Assembly: GCF_031180975.1 (NCBI RefSeq)
Contig: NZ_JAPSLI010000010.1
Coordinates: forward strand, 62,001 to 126,000
Source of the DNA: Microbacterium sp.
GTDB taxonomy: Bacteria; Actinomycetota; Actinomycetes; Actinomycetales; Microbacteriaceae
Length of the DNA: 64,000 nucleotides
Reading direction: 5' to 3'
Shown here piece after piece: positions 1-7,623 of this stretch. Within the stretch, counting starts at the first letter, position 1. Each line of letters begins with the position of its first letter. Below the pieces are notes generated by a model. The model was given only the letters and a program-made list of their open reading frames with translations, did no database searches and was not told the origin of the DNA. The position numbers were made by a program, and so were the translations under genes.

Positions 1-278
1 TCATCGCGCTCGACCGCACCCATGAGCGGATCCTGCGGGCGTGGGCGCGCACCGACGACGACGAGGGGAAGGTCACGCTGCTGCGCGCGTTCGACCCTCA
101 TGCGGCGAGCATGGACGTCCCCGACCCCTATTACGCCGGGCCCGCGATGTTCGATTCGGTGCTCAGTATGATTGAGACCGCGACCCGCGGGCTGTTCCGG
201 CAGCTCGAACCGGCAGTGCGGGTGCCCCAGACGACGCCCCGCGCGATGCGGGGCCCCGAGCAGGAGGATCTCCCCTGA
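1..278 (+). CDS. Low-molecular-weight protein tyrosine phosphatase, C-terminal part
   Basis: The reading frame is open from base 3 and ends at TGA 276-278, giving the last 91 residues of a protein cut by the window edge. The motif DVPDPYY matches the C-terminal general-acid loop (DPYY) of low-molecular-weight protein tyrosine phosphatases. The CX5R catalytic loop of this family is N-terminal and lies outside the window. The stop overlaps the proposed CTG start of purB by two bases, so the two genes are probably translated together. The tail after the helix ending FRQLE is poorly conserved-looking. The cytoplasmic substrate is unknown; family members dephosphorylate tyrosine or arginine phosphates. 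Confidence 0.85.
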   Translation, partial: IALDRTHERILRAWARTDDDEGKVTLLRAFDPHAASMDVPDPYYAGPAMFDSVLSMIETATRGLFRQLEPAVRVPQTTPRAMRGPEQEDLP

Positions 279-1657
279 CTTCCCAGCCTTCCCTCCCGCC
301 CCAGCCGCTCAGCCCCCTTGACGGGCGCTATCGCGCCGCCGTCACCGGCCTCGCCGACTACCTTTCCGAGGCGGGCCTGAACCGCGCGCGCGTCGAGGTG
401 GAGGTGGAGTGGCTGATCGCCCTCACCGATCGGTCGCTGTTCGGCACCTCGCCGCTGCAGGATGCCGACAAGGAGCGTCTACGCGGACTGTACCGCGACT
501 TCGGGCAGACCGAGATCGACTGGCTCGCCGAGAAGGAGGCCGTCACCCGCCACGACGTGAAGGCCGTCGAGTACCTGGTGCGCGACCGGCTCTCGTCGCT
601 GGGGCTCGACTCGATCGCCGAGCTCACGCACTTCGCCTGCACGAGCGAAGACATCAACTCCGCCTCCTACGCGCTGACCGTCAAGCGCGCCGTGGAGCAG
701 GTGTGGCTGCCCGCGCTCGACGCCGTGATCGCCAAGTTGCGCGAGCTCGCCGAGGAGCACGCGGATGCCGCCATGCTGTCGCGCACGCATGGGCAGCCCG
801 CGACCCCGTCCACCATGGGCAAAGAGCTCGCCGTCTTCGCGTGGCGGCTGGAGCGGGTGCGCGGCCAGATCGCGGCATCCGACTACCTGGCGAAGTTCTC
901 GGGCGCGACGGGCACCTGGTCGGCGCACCTCGCCGCCGACCCCGACGTGGACTGGCCGCAGCTGGCGCGCGAGTACATCGAGGGTCTGGGCCTCGGGTTC
1001 AACGTGCTCACGACGCAGATCGAGTCGCACGACTGGCAGGTCGAGCTGTACGACCGGGTGCGCCACGCCGGCGGCATCCTGCACAATCTCGCGACCGACA
1101 TCTGGACATACATCTCCCTCGGCTACTTCGCGCAGATCCCGGTGGCGGGGGCGACCGGCTCGTCCACGATGCCGCACAAGATCAATCCGATCCGGTTCGA
1201 GAACGCCGAGGCCAACCTCGAGCTGTCGGGTGCGCTGCTCGGTTCGCTGTCGCAGACGCTGGTCACCTCGCGGCTGCAGCGCGACCTCACCGACTCGACC
1301 ACGCAGCGCAACATCGGCGTCGCGTTCGGGCATTCGCTGCTCGCGCTCGACAACCTGCGCCGCGGCCTGAACGAGATCTCACTGTCGCGGGACGTGCTGC
1401 TGGCCGACCTGGACGGCAACTGGGAGGTGCTCGCCGAGGCGATCCAGACCGCCATCCGGGCCGAGGTGGTCGCCGGCCGCTCGAGCATCACCGACCCGTA
1501 CGCGCTGCTCAAGGAGCTGACCCGCGGGCACCGGGTGGGTGCCGCGGAACTCGCCGAGTTCGTGCAGGGACTGGAGATCGGGGATGCCGCCAAGCAGCGC
1601 CTCCTCGCCCTGACGCCGGCCACGTACACGGGCCTGGCGGAGCGCCTCGCGAAGTAG
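275..1657 (+). CDS. purB: Adenylosuccinate lyase
   Basis: This enzyme cleaves SAICAR and adenylosuccinate with release of fumarate in purine synthesis. The fumarate lyase signature GSSTMPHKINP is at about residues 295-305, and RTHGQPATP is present upstream. Alignment with the family requires the N-terminus QPLSPLDGRYRAAV, which lies upstream of the first in-frame ATG (398). The only fitting start in frame is CTG at 275: AGGAGG at 262-267 sits seven bases before it, and the codon overlaps the stop of the upstream gene. That gives 460 residues, normal for the PurB class. Starting at ATG 398 would remove about 40 conserved residues. The function is certain; the CTG start is an inference from spacing and homology. 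Confidence 0.95.
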   Translation: MTSQPSLPPQPLSPLDGRYRAAVTGLADYLSEAGLNRARVEVEVEWLIALTDRSLFGTSPLQDADKERLRGLYRDFGQTEIDWLAEKEAVTRHDVKAVEYLVRDRLSSLGLDSIAELTHFACTSEDINSASYALTVKRAVEQVWLPALDAVIAKLRELAEEHADAAMLSRTHGQPATPSTMGKELAVFAWRLERVRGQIAASDYLAKFSGATGTWSAHLAADPDVDWPQLAREYIEGLGLGFNVLTTQIESHDWQVELYDRVRHAGGILHNLATDIWTYISLGYFAQIPVAGATGSSTMPHKINPIRFENAEANLELSGALLGSLSQTLVTSRLQRDLTDSTTQRNIGVAFGHSLLALDNLRRGLNEISLSRDVLLADLDGNWEVLAEAIQTAIRAEVVAGRSSITDPYALLKELTRGHRVGAAELAEFVQGLEIGDAAKQRLLALTPATYTGLAERLAK

Positions 1658-1742
1658 TGCTCGCCGCGGCGCTTCGCGCGCGGGTGCGCGGGCACCCCGG
1701 TGGGCCGGTCTCGTCGCGAACCCGGGGTCTCGAGCCCCGTCC

Positions 1743-1973
1743 CCCGACACCCCGGGTTGACGCCGACACCCCGGCCTGCGGACGCCGGTACCCCGGGGTC
1801 TCGACGCGAACCCGGGGTGTCACGCCGGGCGACGCCGGAAACCCGGGGTCTCGGGATCCATCCTCCCGACACCCCGGCTTGACGCCGACACCCCGGCGCG
1901 CGGACGCCGGTACCCCGGGGTCTCGACGCGTACCCGGGGGGTCGGCTCAGCGGCGTCGGAAACCCGGGGCCTC
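1743..1973. repeat. Two direct copies of a ~110-bp GC-rich palindromic repeat
   Basis: The 324-bp gap between purB and the MFS gene has no convincing gene. It holds two copies (1743-1852 and 1865-1973, offset 122 bp) of a unit built from the words GACACCCCGG, GACGCCGACACCCCGG, GGTACCCCGGGGTCTCGACG and AACCCGGGG. Several words are self-complementary, so the region could fold strongly and act as a bidirectional terminator between the convergent genes. A diverged copy lies at 56933-57010 and a fragment at 10899-10920. Confidence 0.85.
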
Positions 1974-1981
1974 CGCCCGCC

Positions 1982-3469
1982 TCAGGCGTCCGCGCGGCCG
2001 GATTGATCTGCGGCGCTGTCGCGCGGCATGAACACGGCGGCGACCAGCGTGAGGACGGCCACGACGGCGGCACCGACGAACACCCAGAACGACGCGGACA
2101 CGATCGTCGCCGGGTCGTGCGGCCCGGCGCCCTGAGCGATCACGGTGTTGGAGATGGCGCCGAACACGGCGACGCCGACCGCGCTGCCTGCCGACCGAGC
2201 GAACGCGTTCATGCCGGTCACCGCCCCGCGCTCGCCCCAGCCGACCGACGACTGCGCGGCGATCAGCGTGGGCGCCGCGCTCCAGCCGAGCCCGAAGCCG
2301 AGCACGAACGCCACCACCGCGACGACGACCGGGTTGGGCCACGGAGAGACCGCGGCGAGCGCCGCCGCAGCGACCGTCGCGATGGTCAGCCCGATCAGCG
2401 CGGTGCGCCGGAACCCGATCCGCAGATACAGCCGGCCGACGTTCGCCGCCGCGATGGGCCAGCCGAGGGTGAGCGCCGCGACGGCGAGGCCCGACAGCAG
2501 GGGTGCGATCCCGAGGGAGCCCTCCAGGTACGCGGGCGCGAAGCTGGTCACGCCGATCATGAGCGCGCCGACACCGAGCGACACGATCGTGGTGGCGAGG
2601 ATGAGCGGACGGGCGAACAGCGAGAAGTCCACGATGGGCTCGGTCGCGCGGCGCTCGACGACCGCGAAGACCACCAGCGACAGCATCCCGATTCCGAAGC
2701 AGAGCCCGCTCGGCACCGACAGCCATGCCCAGGAGTGGCCGCCCTCGAGCAGCCCGAGGATGACGCCGGTGAGGCCGACGGTGAGCAGCACGGCGCCGGC
2801 GTAGTCGATGCGGTGCCGGTGGGTCTGCGTCTCCTCGCGGTAGCGGCGCACCAGCATCCATCCCGCCAGGGCGCACAGCGGGATGTTCACGAAGAAGATC
2901 CACCGCCAGGCGTCCAGCTGCGCAAAGACGCCGCCGAGCGCCGGACCGATGACGGACGAGACAGCCCACACGCTCGCGATGTACCCCTGCACCTTGGCGC
3001 GCTCCGCGACGGTGTAGATGTCGCCGATGATCGTCATCGACATCGGCGCGACCGCACCCGCGCCCAGGCCCTGCATCACCCGGAACGCGATGAGAGCCGT
3101 CATGCTCCACGCGAATCCGCAGAGCACCGAGCCGATCAGGAACAGGCCGATGCCCAGCAGGATGATCGGCTTGCGGCCGAGGGTGTCGGCGAAGCGGGAG
3201 TAGATCGGCACGCTCACCGCCTGCGCCAGCAGGTACACCGAGAACAGCCACGGGAACTGCTGGTAGCTGCCGAGCTCACGGACGATACTCGGCACCGCGG
3301 TGGCGAGGATGGTGGCGTCGATCGCGATCAAGCCGGTCGACAGCATCAGAGCTCCGAGCACCGGCCCTCGCTCAGAGCGCAGCCCGACGGAGGCGCGATC
3401 GACGGAGATGCTCACCTCAGGGACAAGCCCATCGGCTCGGGAGGTATTCCCCGCCGCCCCGGCTGACAT
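1982..3469 (-). CDS. MFS multidrug exporter, DHA2 (EmrB/QacA) type
   Basis: This is a hydrophobic protein of up to 495 residues with the MFS motif A region RFADTLGRKPIILLG between TM2 and TM3 and many further membrane segments, consistent with the 14-TM DHA2 group of proton-driven drug exporters. The motif LSTGLIAIDATILATAVPSI in TM1 is typical of that group. The ATG at 3469 was used, but no good ribosome binding site precedes it; GTG at 3415 (protein beginning SISVDRAS after the initiator) is a fair alternative. The gene is convergent with purB across the repeat region and divergent from the lipoprotein gene at 3560. The substrate cannot be read from sequence. Confidence 0.85.
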   Translation of the reverse strand: MSAGAAGNTSRADGLVPEVSISVDRASVGLRSERGPVLGALMLSTGLIAIDATILATAVPSIVRELGSYQQFPWLFSVYLLAQAVSVPIYSRFADTLGRKPIILLGIGLFLIGSVLCGFAWSMTALIAFRVMQGLGAGAVAPMSMTIIGDIYTVAERAKVQGYIASVWAVSSVIGPALGGVFAQLDAWRWIFFVNIPLCALAGWMLVRRYREETQTHRHRIDYAGAVLLTVGLTGVILGLLEGGHSWAWLSVPSGLCFGIGMLSLVVFAVVERRATEPIVDFSLFARPLILATTIVSLGVGALMIGVTSFAPAYLEGSLGIAPLLSGLAVAALTLGWPIAAANVGRLYLRIGFRRTALIGLTIATVAAAALAAVSPWPNPVVVAVVAFVLGFGLGWSAAPTLIAAQSSVGWGERGAVTGMNAFARSAGSAVGVAVFGAISNTVIAQGAGPHDPATIVSASFWVFVGAAVVAVLTLVAAVFMPRDSAADQSGRADA

Positions 3470-3559
3470 GGGAGGCGAACGCTGGTGACAGCGCGGATTC
3501 ACGGACTTCGGCTCCCACGACGGCGGTCGGCGAGAGATGCTGGATGCCAGGAGGCGGAC

Positions 3560-4654
3560 ATGCGGATCATCCGAAGCGCTCTGGCGGGCGCAGCCCTGCT
3601 CGCGCTGCCGCTCGTGGCCTGCGCGCCGACCCCGGGGCCCACGGCCGCCCCGACGCGCACGGCCACCGGCACGGCCACCGCCGAGCCGAAGACGCTCGCC
3701 GCGGGGCTGCAGGCACCCTGGTCGGTGGTGCGGCTCGACGACGGCGGCGCCCTCATCTCCCAGCGCGACGACGGCGGGATCATCGAGCTCACCCCGGACG
3801 GGAAGCAGCGCGACGTCGGCACCATCCCGGACGTCGTGTCCGGCGGCGAGTCCGGACTGCACGGCCTCGCGCTGCTCGACGACGACGGTGTGCGTTGGCT
3901 GTACGCCTACCACGGTGCCGAGGACGACAACCGGGTGGTGCGGATGCCGCTCACCGGCGAGCCCGGGTCGCTCGGACTGGACACCACCGAGCTGGACGTC
4001 GTGCTCGACGGCATCCCCCGGGCGTCGAACCACAACGGCGGGCGCCTGGCGTTCGGCCCGGACGGGATGCTGTACGTCACCACCGGCGACGCCGGCGACG
4101 GCGACCGGGCCCAGGACCCCGAGGATCTCGGCGGGAAGATCCTCCGTCTCACGCCCGATGGCGCACCGGCACCGTCGAATCCGTTCGGCAACGCCGTGTT
4201 CAGTCTCGGCCACCGCAACGTCCAGGGGATCGCGTGGACCGACGACGGCACGATGTGGGCCAGCGAGTTCGGCCAGAACACCTGGGACGAACTCAACCGC
4301 ATCGAAGCCGGCGGCGACTACGGCTGGCCCGAGCACGAGGGCATCGCGGATGCCGAAGACGCGATCGACCCGGTGGCGGTGTGGGCGCCGCGGGACGCCA
4401 GCCCGAGCGGGATCGCCGTGGTGGACGGCGTCGTGCTGATCGCCGGCCTGCGCGGCGAACGACTGTGGGTGTTCGACCCGGCGCAGCCGGATGCCGAGCC
4501 CTGGCAGGTGTTCACCGGTGAGTTCGGCCGACTCCGCGACGTGGTCCCCGGCCCGGACGGCTCGTTCTGGGTGTTGACCAACAACACCGACGGCCGCGGC
4601 GACCCGCGCGACGGCGACGACCGGCTGCTGCAGCTGGTCCTGCCCGAGGGCTGA
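3560..4654 (+). CDS. PQQ-type glucose/sorbosone dehydrogenase family lipoprotein
   Basis: This is a 364-residue protein with a lipoprotein signal peptide: Arg near the start, a hydrophobic core and the lipobox LVAC with Cys21 as the predicted lipidation site, followed by a Thr/Pro/Ala linker. It should therefore sit on the outer face of the membrane. The rest reads as a beta-propeller of the soluble glucose/sorbosone dehydrogenase family, with SVVRLDDGGALISQRD, SGLHGLALL, NHNGGRLAFGPDGMLYVTTGD and GHRNVQGIAW. Family members use PQQ to oxidise aldose sugars, but no PQQ synthesis gene is visible here, so cofactor and substrate are unproven. AGGAGG at 3549-3554 fixes the ATG at 3560. Confidence 0.85.
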   Translation: MRIIRSALAGAALLALPLVACAPTPGPTAAPTRTATGTATAEPKTLAAGLQAPWSVVRLDDGGALISQRDDGGIIELTPDGKQRDVGTIPDVVSGGESGLHGLALLDDDGVRWLYAYHGAEDDNRVVRMPLTGEPGSLGLDTTELDVVLDGIPRASNHNGGRLAFGPDGMLYVTTGDAGDGDRAQDPEDLGGKILRLTPDGAPAPSNPFGNAVFSLGHRNVQGIAWTDDGTMWASEFGQNTWDELNRIEAGGDYGWPEHEGIADAEDAIDPVAVWAPRDASPSGIAVVDGVVLIAGLRGERLWVFDPAQPDAEPWQVFTGEFGRLRDVVPGPDGSFWVLTNNTDGRGDPRDGDDRLLQLVLPEG

Positions 4655-4715
4655 TCCGAGGCCAGGGCCACGAGCCAGGGCGACGAGCCGCCCCGGGTCA
4701 GGAGAACGCGCCCCG

Positions 4716-5087
4716 TCAGGAGGCCGGCGGGGCCTCGCCGGACGACGAGGAGCCGCCGCGCTTCTCGTCGGGGTCGCCCTCGCGCGGCGGGTCGAGCAGC
4801 ACCGGGCGGTCGACGGTCTTGGTGACGTCGGCCGGGTCGATCGCGAGCATCAGCATGGCGAGCACGAGCAGCGTGACGATGAACGCGCCACCGCCGACCA
4901 CCAGACCGAGTCCGAGTGGCGTGAGGCCCTCGTACGTGCCCTTCGCGATGGCCATGTTCACGCGCGCGGTGAACGCGCCGGTGGAGACGAGCGTGACCAC
5001 GGTGGCGAACACACCGCACACCAGCGCGATCCCCACCAGGTGCAGCGGGCGCAGGATCTCGCGTCGGGACGGCTTCTGGTCGGTCAT
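4716..5087 (-). CDS. Small two-TM membrane protein, unknown function
   Basis: This 123-residue protein has a basic N-terminus (SRREILRPLH), two predicted membrane helices (about residues 16-36 and 58-82) and a charged Ser-rich cytoplasmic tail. I do not recognise a named family. Its ATG (5087) overlaps the TGA of the upstream gene in an ATGA arrangement, so it is almost certainly co-translated with that membrane protein and may be its partner. Confidence 0.75.
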   Translation of the reverse strand: MTDQKPSRREILRPLHLVGIALVCGVFATVVTLVSTGAFTARVNMAIAKGTYEGLTPLGLGLVVGGGAFIVTLLVLAMLMLAIDPADVTKTVDRPVLLDPPREGDPDEKRGGSSSSGEAPPAS

Positions 5088-5731
5088 GCGTGTCCTCCAT
5101 GGTCGGCCACCGAGTCGGCTCCGGCCGGCGTGGCGACAGCGCCGGCGGCCTTCTCCTTCGCGCGCGGGGTGAGCCCCGCGATCCCCAGGAACACGGCGAC
5201 GATCGCAGCGTAGCCGCCGAACAGTCCGACGCCGAGGATGATGCCGGTGAGCGAGAAGGTGCCGGCCGAGTCGATCGTGTACTGCTGCACGAATCCGGAC
5301 GGCACGACCAGCAGCGCCAGCGCGAGCAGCAGCCCGAGCGCGCCGACGGTGATCGCGTCGCGCGCGCCGTCGGTGCCGCGGAAGCGGATGCCGGCGAGCA
5401 GCTCGACCAGTCCGGTCAGGGCCGCCCACGTGATCACGAGCACGAAGAACAGGTCGTCGCTGCGCCAGGCGACGACGCTCGCGGCCATGCCGGTGACGAG
5501 GGACACGGCGGCCATCAGCACGAACGGCCAGCGGCGGCCGGCCGGGAACACCAGGCCTGCCGCGAGCGCCAACACGAAGGCGGTCACGACGGCGAACCCG
5601 CCGAACACCGTGAGACCGATCACCGCGGAATGGTCCGGCGAGAAGGTGATCATCACCGCGGCCACCGCCGCCAGCAGGGCGCGGCACAATTGCACGTGAC
5701 GCGCCGTGAACGGGCGAGATGGGGCGGGCAT
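5084..5731 (-). CDS. Polytopic membrane protein, DUF308/HdeD-like
   Basis: This 215-residue protein has about six hydrophobic segments arranged as paired helices, resembling the DUF308/HdeD group of small integral membrane proteins. No catalytic motif is visible, and any enzymatic label for it should be treated with caution. It is the first gene of a two-gene minus-strand operon with the small membrane protein that follows (four-base ATGA overlap). A ~120-bp gap separates it from the divergent XRE regulator. Confidence 0.65.
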   Translation of the reverse strand: MPAPSRPFTARHVQLCRALLAAVAAVMITFSPDHSAVIGLTVFGGFAVVTAFVLALAAGLVFPAGRRWPFVLMAAVSLVTGMAASVVAWRSDDLFFVLVITWAALTGLVELLAGIRFRGTDGARDAITVGALGLLLALALLVVPSGFVQQYTIDSAGTFSLTGIILGVGLFGGYAAIVAVFLGIAGLTPRAKEKAAGAVATPAGADSVADHGGHA

Positions 5732-5855
5732 GACAGTCCTCGGATCGGTGGCCCCTCCAGTCTACGTGCCGGTGCCAAGCAGCCCGGCCGCCGCAGGCCT
5801 TCTGCTGTGGGCGGAAAGGCTGGAGCCCGCCGCAGGAGCGTGCTTACCGTGATGC

Positions 5856-6212
5856 ATGGCCGAGATCGTCCCCTTCCCCGCACCCCGCAGTCCGCGTGAA
5901 CCCCGCCATCCGCGCGAACCGGAACCGCTGTGGCGTCACCTCGTCGGCGCCCAGCTGCGCCGGCGACGGCACGACCGCGGCGACACGCTCACCGAGACTG
6001 CGGCGTCCGCCGGGGTGTCGCCGCAGTACCTGTCCGAGATCGAGCGCGGGCTCAAAGAGCCGTCCAGCGAGATCCTCGCCGCCGTGGCCGGCGCTCTGGA
6101 TCTGTCGCTGCTGGAGTTGGCCAGCGGCGTCGCCGACGCACTGCGTCCGGTCACGTCACAGCGCGCCGACGGCGCCCGGCCCACCGGCGGCGCCTTGGCG
6201 CTGGCCGCCTGA
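5856..6212 (+). CDS. XRE-family regulator, ClgR/PopR-like
   Basis: This is a 118-residue single-domain DNA-binding protein. The helix-turn-helix spans about residues 28-85, with the recognition-helix text GVSPQYLSEIERGLKEPSSEILAA cited here only in part: VSPQYLSEIERG is the hallmark of the actinobacterial ClgR group that controls clp protease genes. The gene converges on the clpP pair at 6315-7522, the same partnership seen for ClgR or PopR and clpP genes in other actinobacteria. It is therefore a reasonable candidate regulator of that operon. No close Shine-Dalgarno precedes ATG 5856; the nearest AGGAG is 18 bp upstream, so the message may be leaderless or start elsewhere. Confidence 0.8.
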   Translation: MAEIVPFPAPRSPREPRHPREPEPLWRHLVGAQLRRRRHDRGDTLTETAASAGVSPQYLSEIERGLKEPSSEILAAVAGALDLSLLELASGVADALRPVTSQRADGARPTGGALALAA

Positions 6213-6229
6213 CCGGCGACGCCGCCCGC

Positions 6230-6265
6230 CTCGTCGCCGGCCTCGTCGCCGGCCTCGTCGCCGGC
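6230..6265. repeat. Three tandem 12-bp repeats
   Basis: CTCGTCGCCGGC occurs three times in a row (6230-6241, 6242-6253, 6254-6265), just after the stop of the XRE gene and before the end of the convergent clpP operon. It is an in-register microsatellite that could vary in copy number. It lies outside both coding frames. Confidence 0.9.
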
Positions 6266-6314
6266 CTGGCCGCAGCGCCGCCCGGCTCGCAGCGCCGCTC
6301 GTCCCGCGCCGGCG

Positions 6315-6902
6315 CTACCGCGGCTCGAGCACCTGGTCGATGAGCCCGTACTCCTTCGCCGACAGCGCGGTGAACACCCGGTCGCGGTCGGTATCGGTGC
6401 GCAGCGTCTGCACGGACTGCCCGGTGTGCCTGGCGAGTACCTGCTCGATGTCCGAGCGCACCCGCACCACCTCGTCGGCGGCGAGGATGAGGTCGGGAAT
6501 CGCGCCGCGGATCTGTGCAGCCGGCTGGTGCAGCACGATCCGGGCGTGCGGCAGCGCGGAGCGGCGCCCCGCCGCACCGGCCGCGACGAGCAGCGCGCCG
6601 ACCCCGATCGCCTGGCCTACGCAGGTCGTCGATACCCGCGGCCGGATGTGCTGCATGGTGTCGTAGATCGCCAGCGCCGCGCTGGGGTCGCCCCCGGCGC
6701 AGTTGATCGAGAACTGCACGTCGGTGTCGGGGCTGTCCGCGTCCAGGTGCAGCAGCTGCGCGATGATCGCGTTGGCGACTCCGGCATCCACCTCGGTGCC
6801 GAGGTAGACGATCCGCTCCGACAGCAGATGCGAGTAGACGTCCATGATGCGGTCGCCGCGCGGATGCTGGGCGACGACGTTCGGGATCGTGTAACCGCTC
6901 AT
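6315..6902 (-). CDS. ClpP-like protein lacking the catalytic serine
   Basis: This 195-residue protein aligns with ClpP throughout. At the nucleophile position, where ClpP has GQAASMGA, it reads GQAIGVGA, so Gly100 replaces the serine. The histidine (HQP, His125) and aspartate (Asp174 in DRDR) positions are kept. It should be proteolytically inactive by itself, like plant and cyanobacterial ClpR subunits. Its ATG overlaps the TGA of the intact clpP (6899-6902), implying equimolar synthesis and a mixed tetradecamer. The gene is second in a two-gene operon facing the XRE regulator. Confidence 0.9.
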   Translation of the reverse strand: MSGYTIPNVVAQHPRGDRIMDVYSHLLSERIVYLGTEVDAGVANAIIAQLLHLDADSPDTDVQFSINCAGGDPSAALAIYDTMQHIRPRVSTTCVGQAIGVGALLVAAGAAGRRSALPHARIVLHQPAAQIRGAIPDLILAADEVVRVRSDIEQVLARHTGQSVQTLRTDTDRDRVFTALSAKEYGLIDQVLEPR

Positions 6903-7522
6903 CGCGCACCCCCCTCCGCGCCCAGGCCGATCCGTGCTCGGCGGCGCGGGAACACGTCGGAGACCGAGGCGACGATCTCGTCGATGAAGCCGTACTCGCG
7001 CGCCTCGGCGGCGGTGTACCAGTGGTCGTGCAGCGAGTCCTCGAACACCCGCTCGCGCGGCTGGCGCGTGTCGTCGGCGATGAGTCCGATCACGGTGTCG
7101 CGCATGTGCCGCAGGTCGTCGGCCTGCACCTCGATCTCGACGGCGGAACCGCCGATGCCGGCGGATCCCTGGTGCAGCAGGATGCGGGAGTGCTCGAGCG
7201 CTCGGCGCTTGCCCTTCGTCCCGGCGGAGAGCAGGAACTGCCCGGCGCTGCAGGCCAGTCCGAGCGCCACGGTGGCGACATCGTTCGGCACGGTGCGCAT
7301 GATGTCGCGGATGGCCAGCATGGCGGGCACCGAACCGCCGGGCGAGTGGATCCACAGCGCGATGTCGGTCACCGGGTCGTCTGCCGCGAGGGTGAGCAGC
7401 TGCGTCATCAGCAGCGTGCCGTTGTCGTCGTCGAGCGGGCCGCCCAGCACGAGCACGCGCTCATGGAACAGCGCGCGCCGGGCCTCGGCCCCGAACTGCG
7501 GGATGGTCTTGTCGTCGGTCAT
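6899..7522 (-). CDS. clpP: ATP-dependent Clp protease proteolytic subunit (intact triad)
   Basis: This 207-residue ClpP serine protease subunit has Ser92 in GLACSAGQ, His117 in LLHQG and Asp166 in HDHWYT at the expected spacings. ClpP forms barrel-shaped complexes that degrade proteins unfolded by a Clp ATPase. No ATPase gene is nearby, so it must use one encoded elsewhere. A C-terminal extension rich in Arg (VFPRRRARIG) goes beyond the usual family length. ATG 7522 was chosen; a GTG two codons upstream is possible. This operon is separate from the usual clpP1P2-clpX locus and so is probably an accessory pair. Confidence 0.9.
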   Translation of the reverse strand: MTDDKTIPQFGAEARRALFHERVLVLGGPLDDDNGTLLMTQLLTLAADDPVTDIALWIHSPGGSVPAMLAIRDIMRTVPNDVATVALGLACSAGQFLLSAGTKGKRRALEHSRILLHQGSAGIGGSAVEIEVQADDLRHMRDTVIGLIADDTRQPRERVFEDSLHDHWYTAAEAREYGFIDEIVASVSDVFPRRRARIGLGAEGGAR

Positions 7523-7556
7523 GACCACAGCCTGCGCTGGCGGATGCCGGTGGGGC

Positions 7557-7592
7557 GCGGATATCCGCCGACGGCAGATCCGCCCACGGCGG
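7557..7592. promoter_or_regulatory. Palindromes in the clpP / DMT transporter divergent region
   Basis: The 101-bp gap between the divergent clpP operon and the DMT gene contains the perfect 12-bp palindrome GCGGATATCCGC (7557-7568) and a second inverted repeat CCGCC-CAC-GGCGG (7580-7592). They are placed to bind a regulator of the clpP operon, possibly the adjacent XRE protein. This is inferred from position only. Confidence 0.4.
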
Positions 7593-7623
7593 AGACGCCC
7601 CGCCGACCGGGCAGAATCGAAGG

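Noticed and set aside
409..2031. Long open frame over purB and the repeat region
   Set aside because: It is a +1 shadow of purB: Arg/Ala-rich text without any motif, and it continues through repeats. The purB frame has full family signatures.
2003..3466. Long open frame opposite the MFS gene
   Set aside because: Hydrophilic His/Arg/Asp-rich translation typical of the antisense of a high-GC membrane-protein gene; no start or motif support.
4318..5100. Minus-strand frame through the end of the sugar-dehydrogenase gene
   Set aside because: Shadow frame; the real small membrane protein uses a different frame with ATGA coupling.
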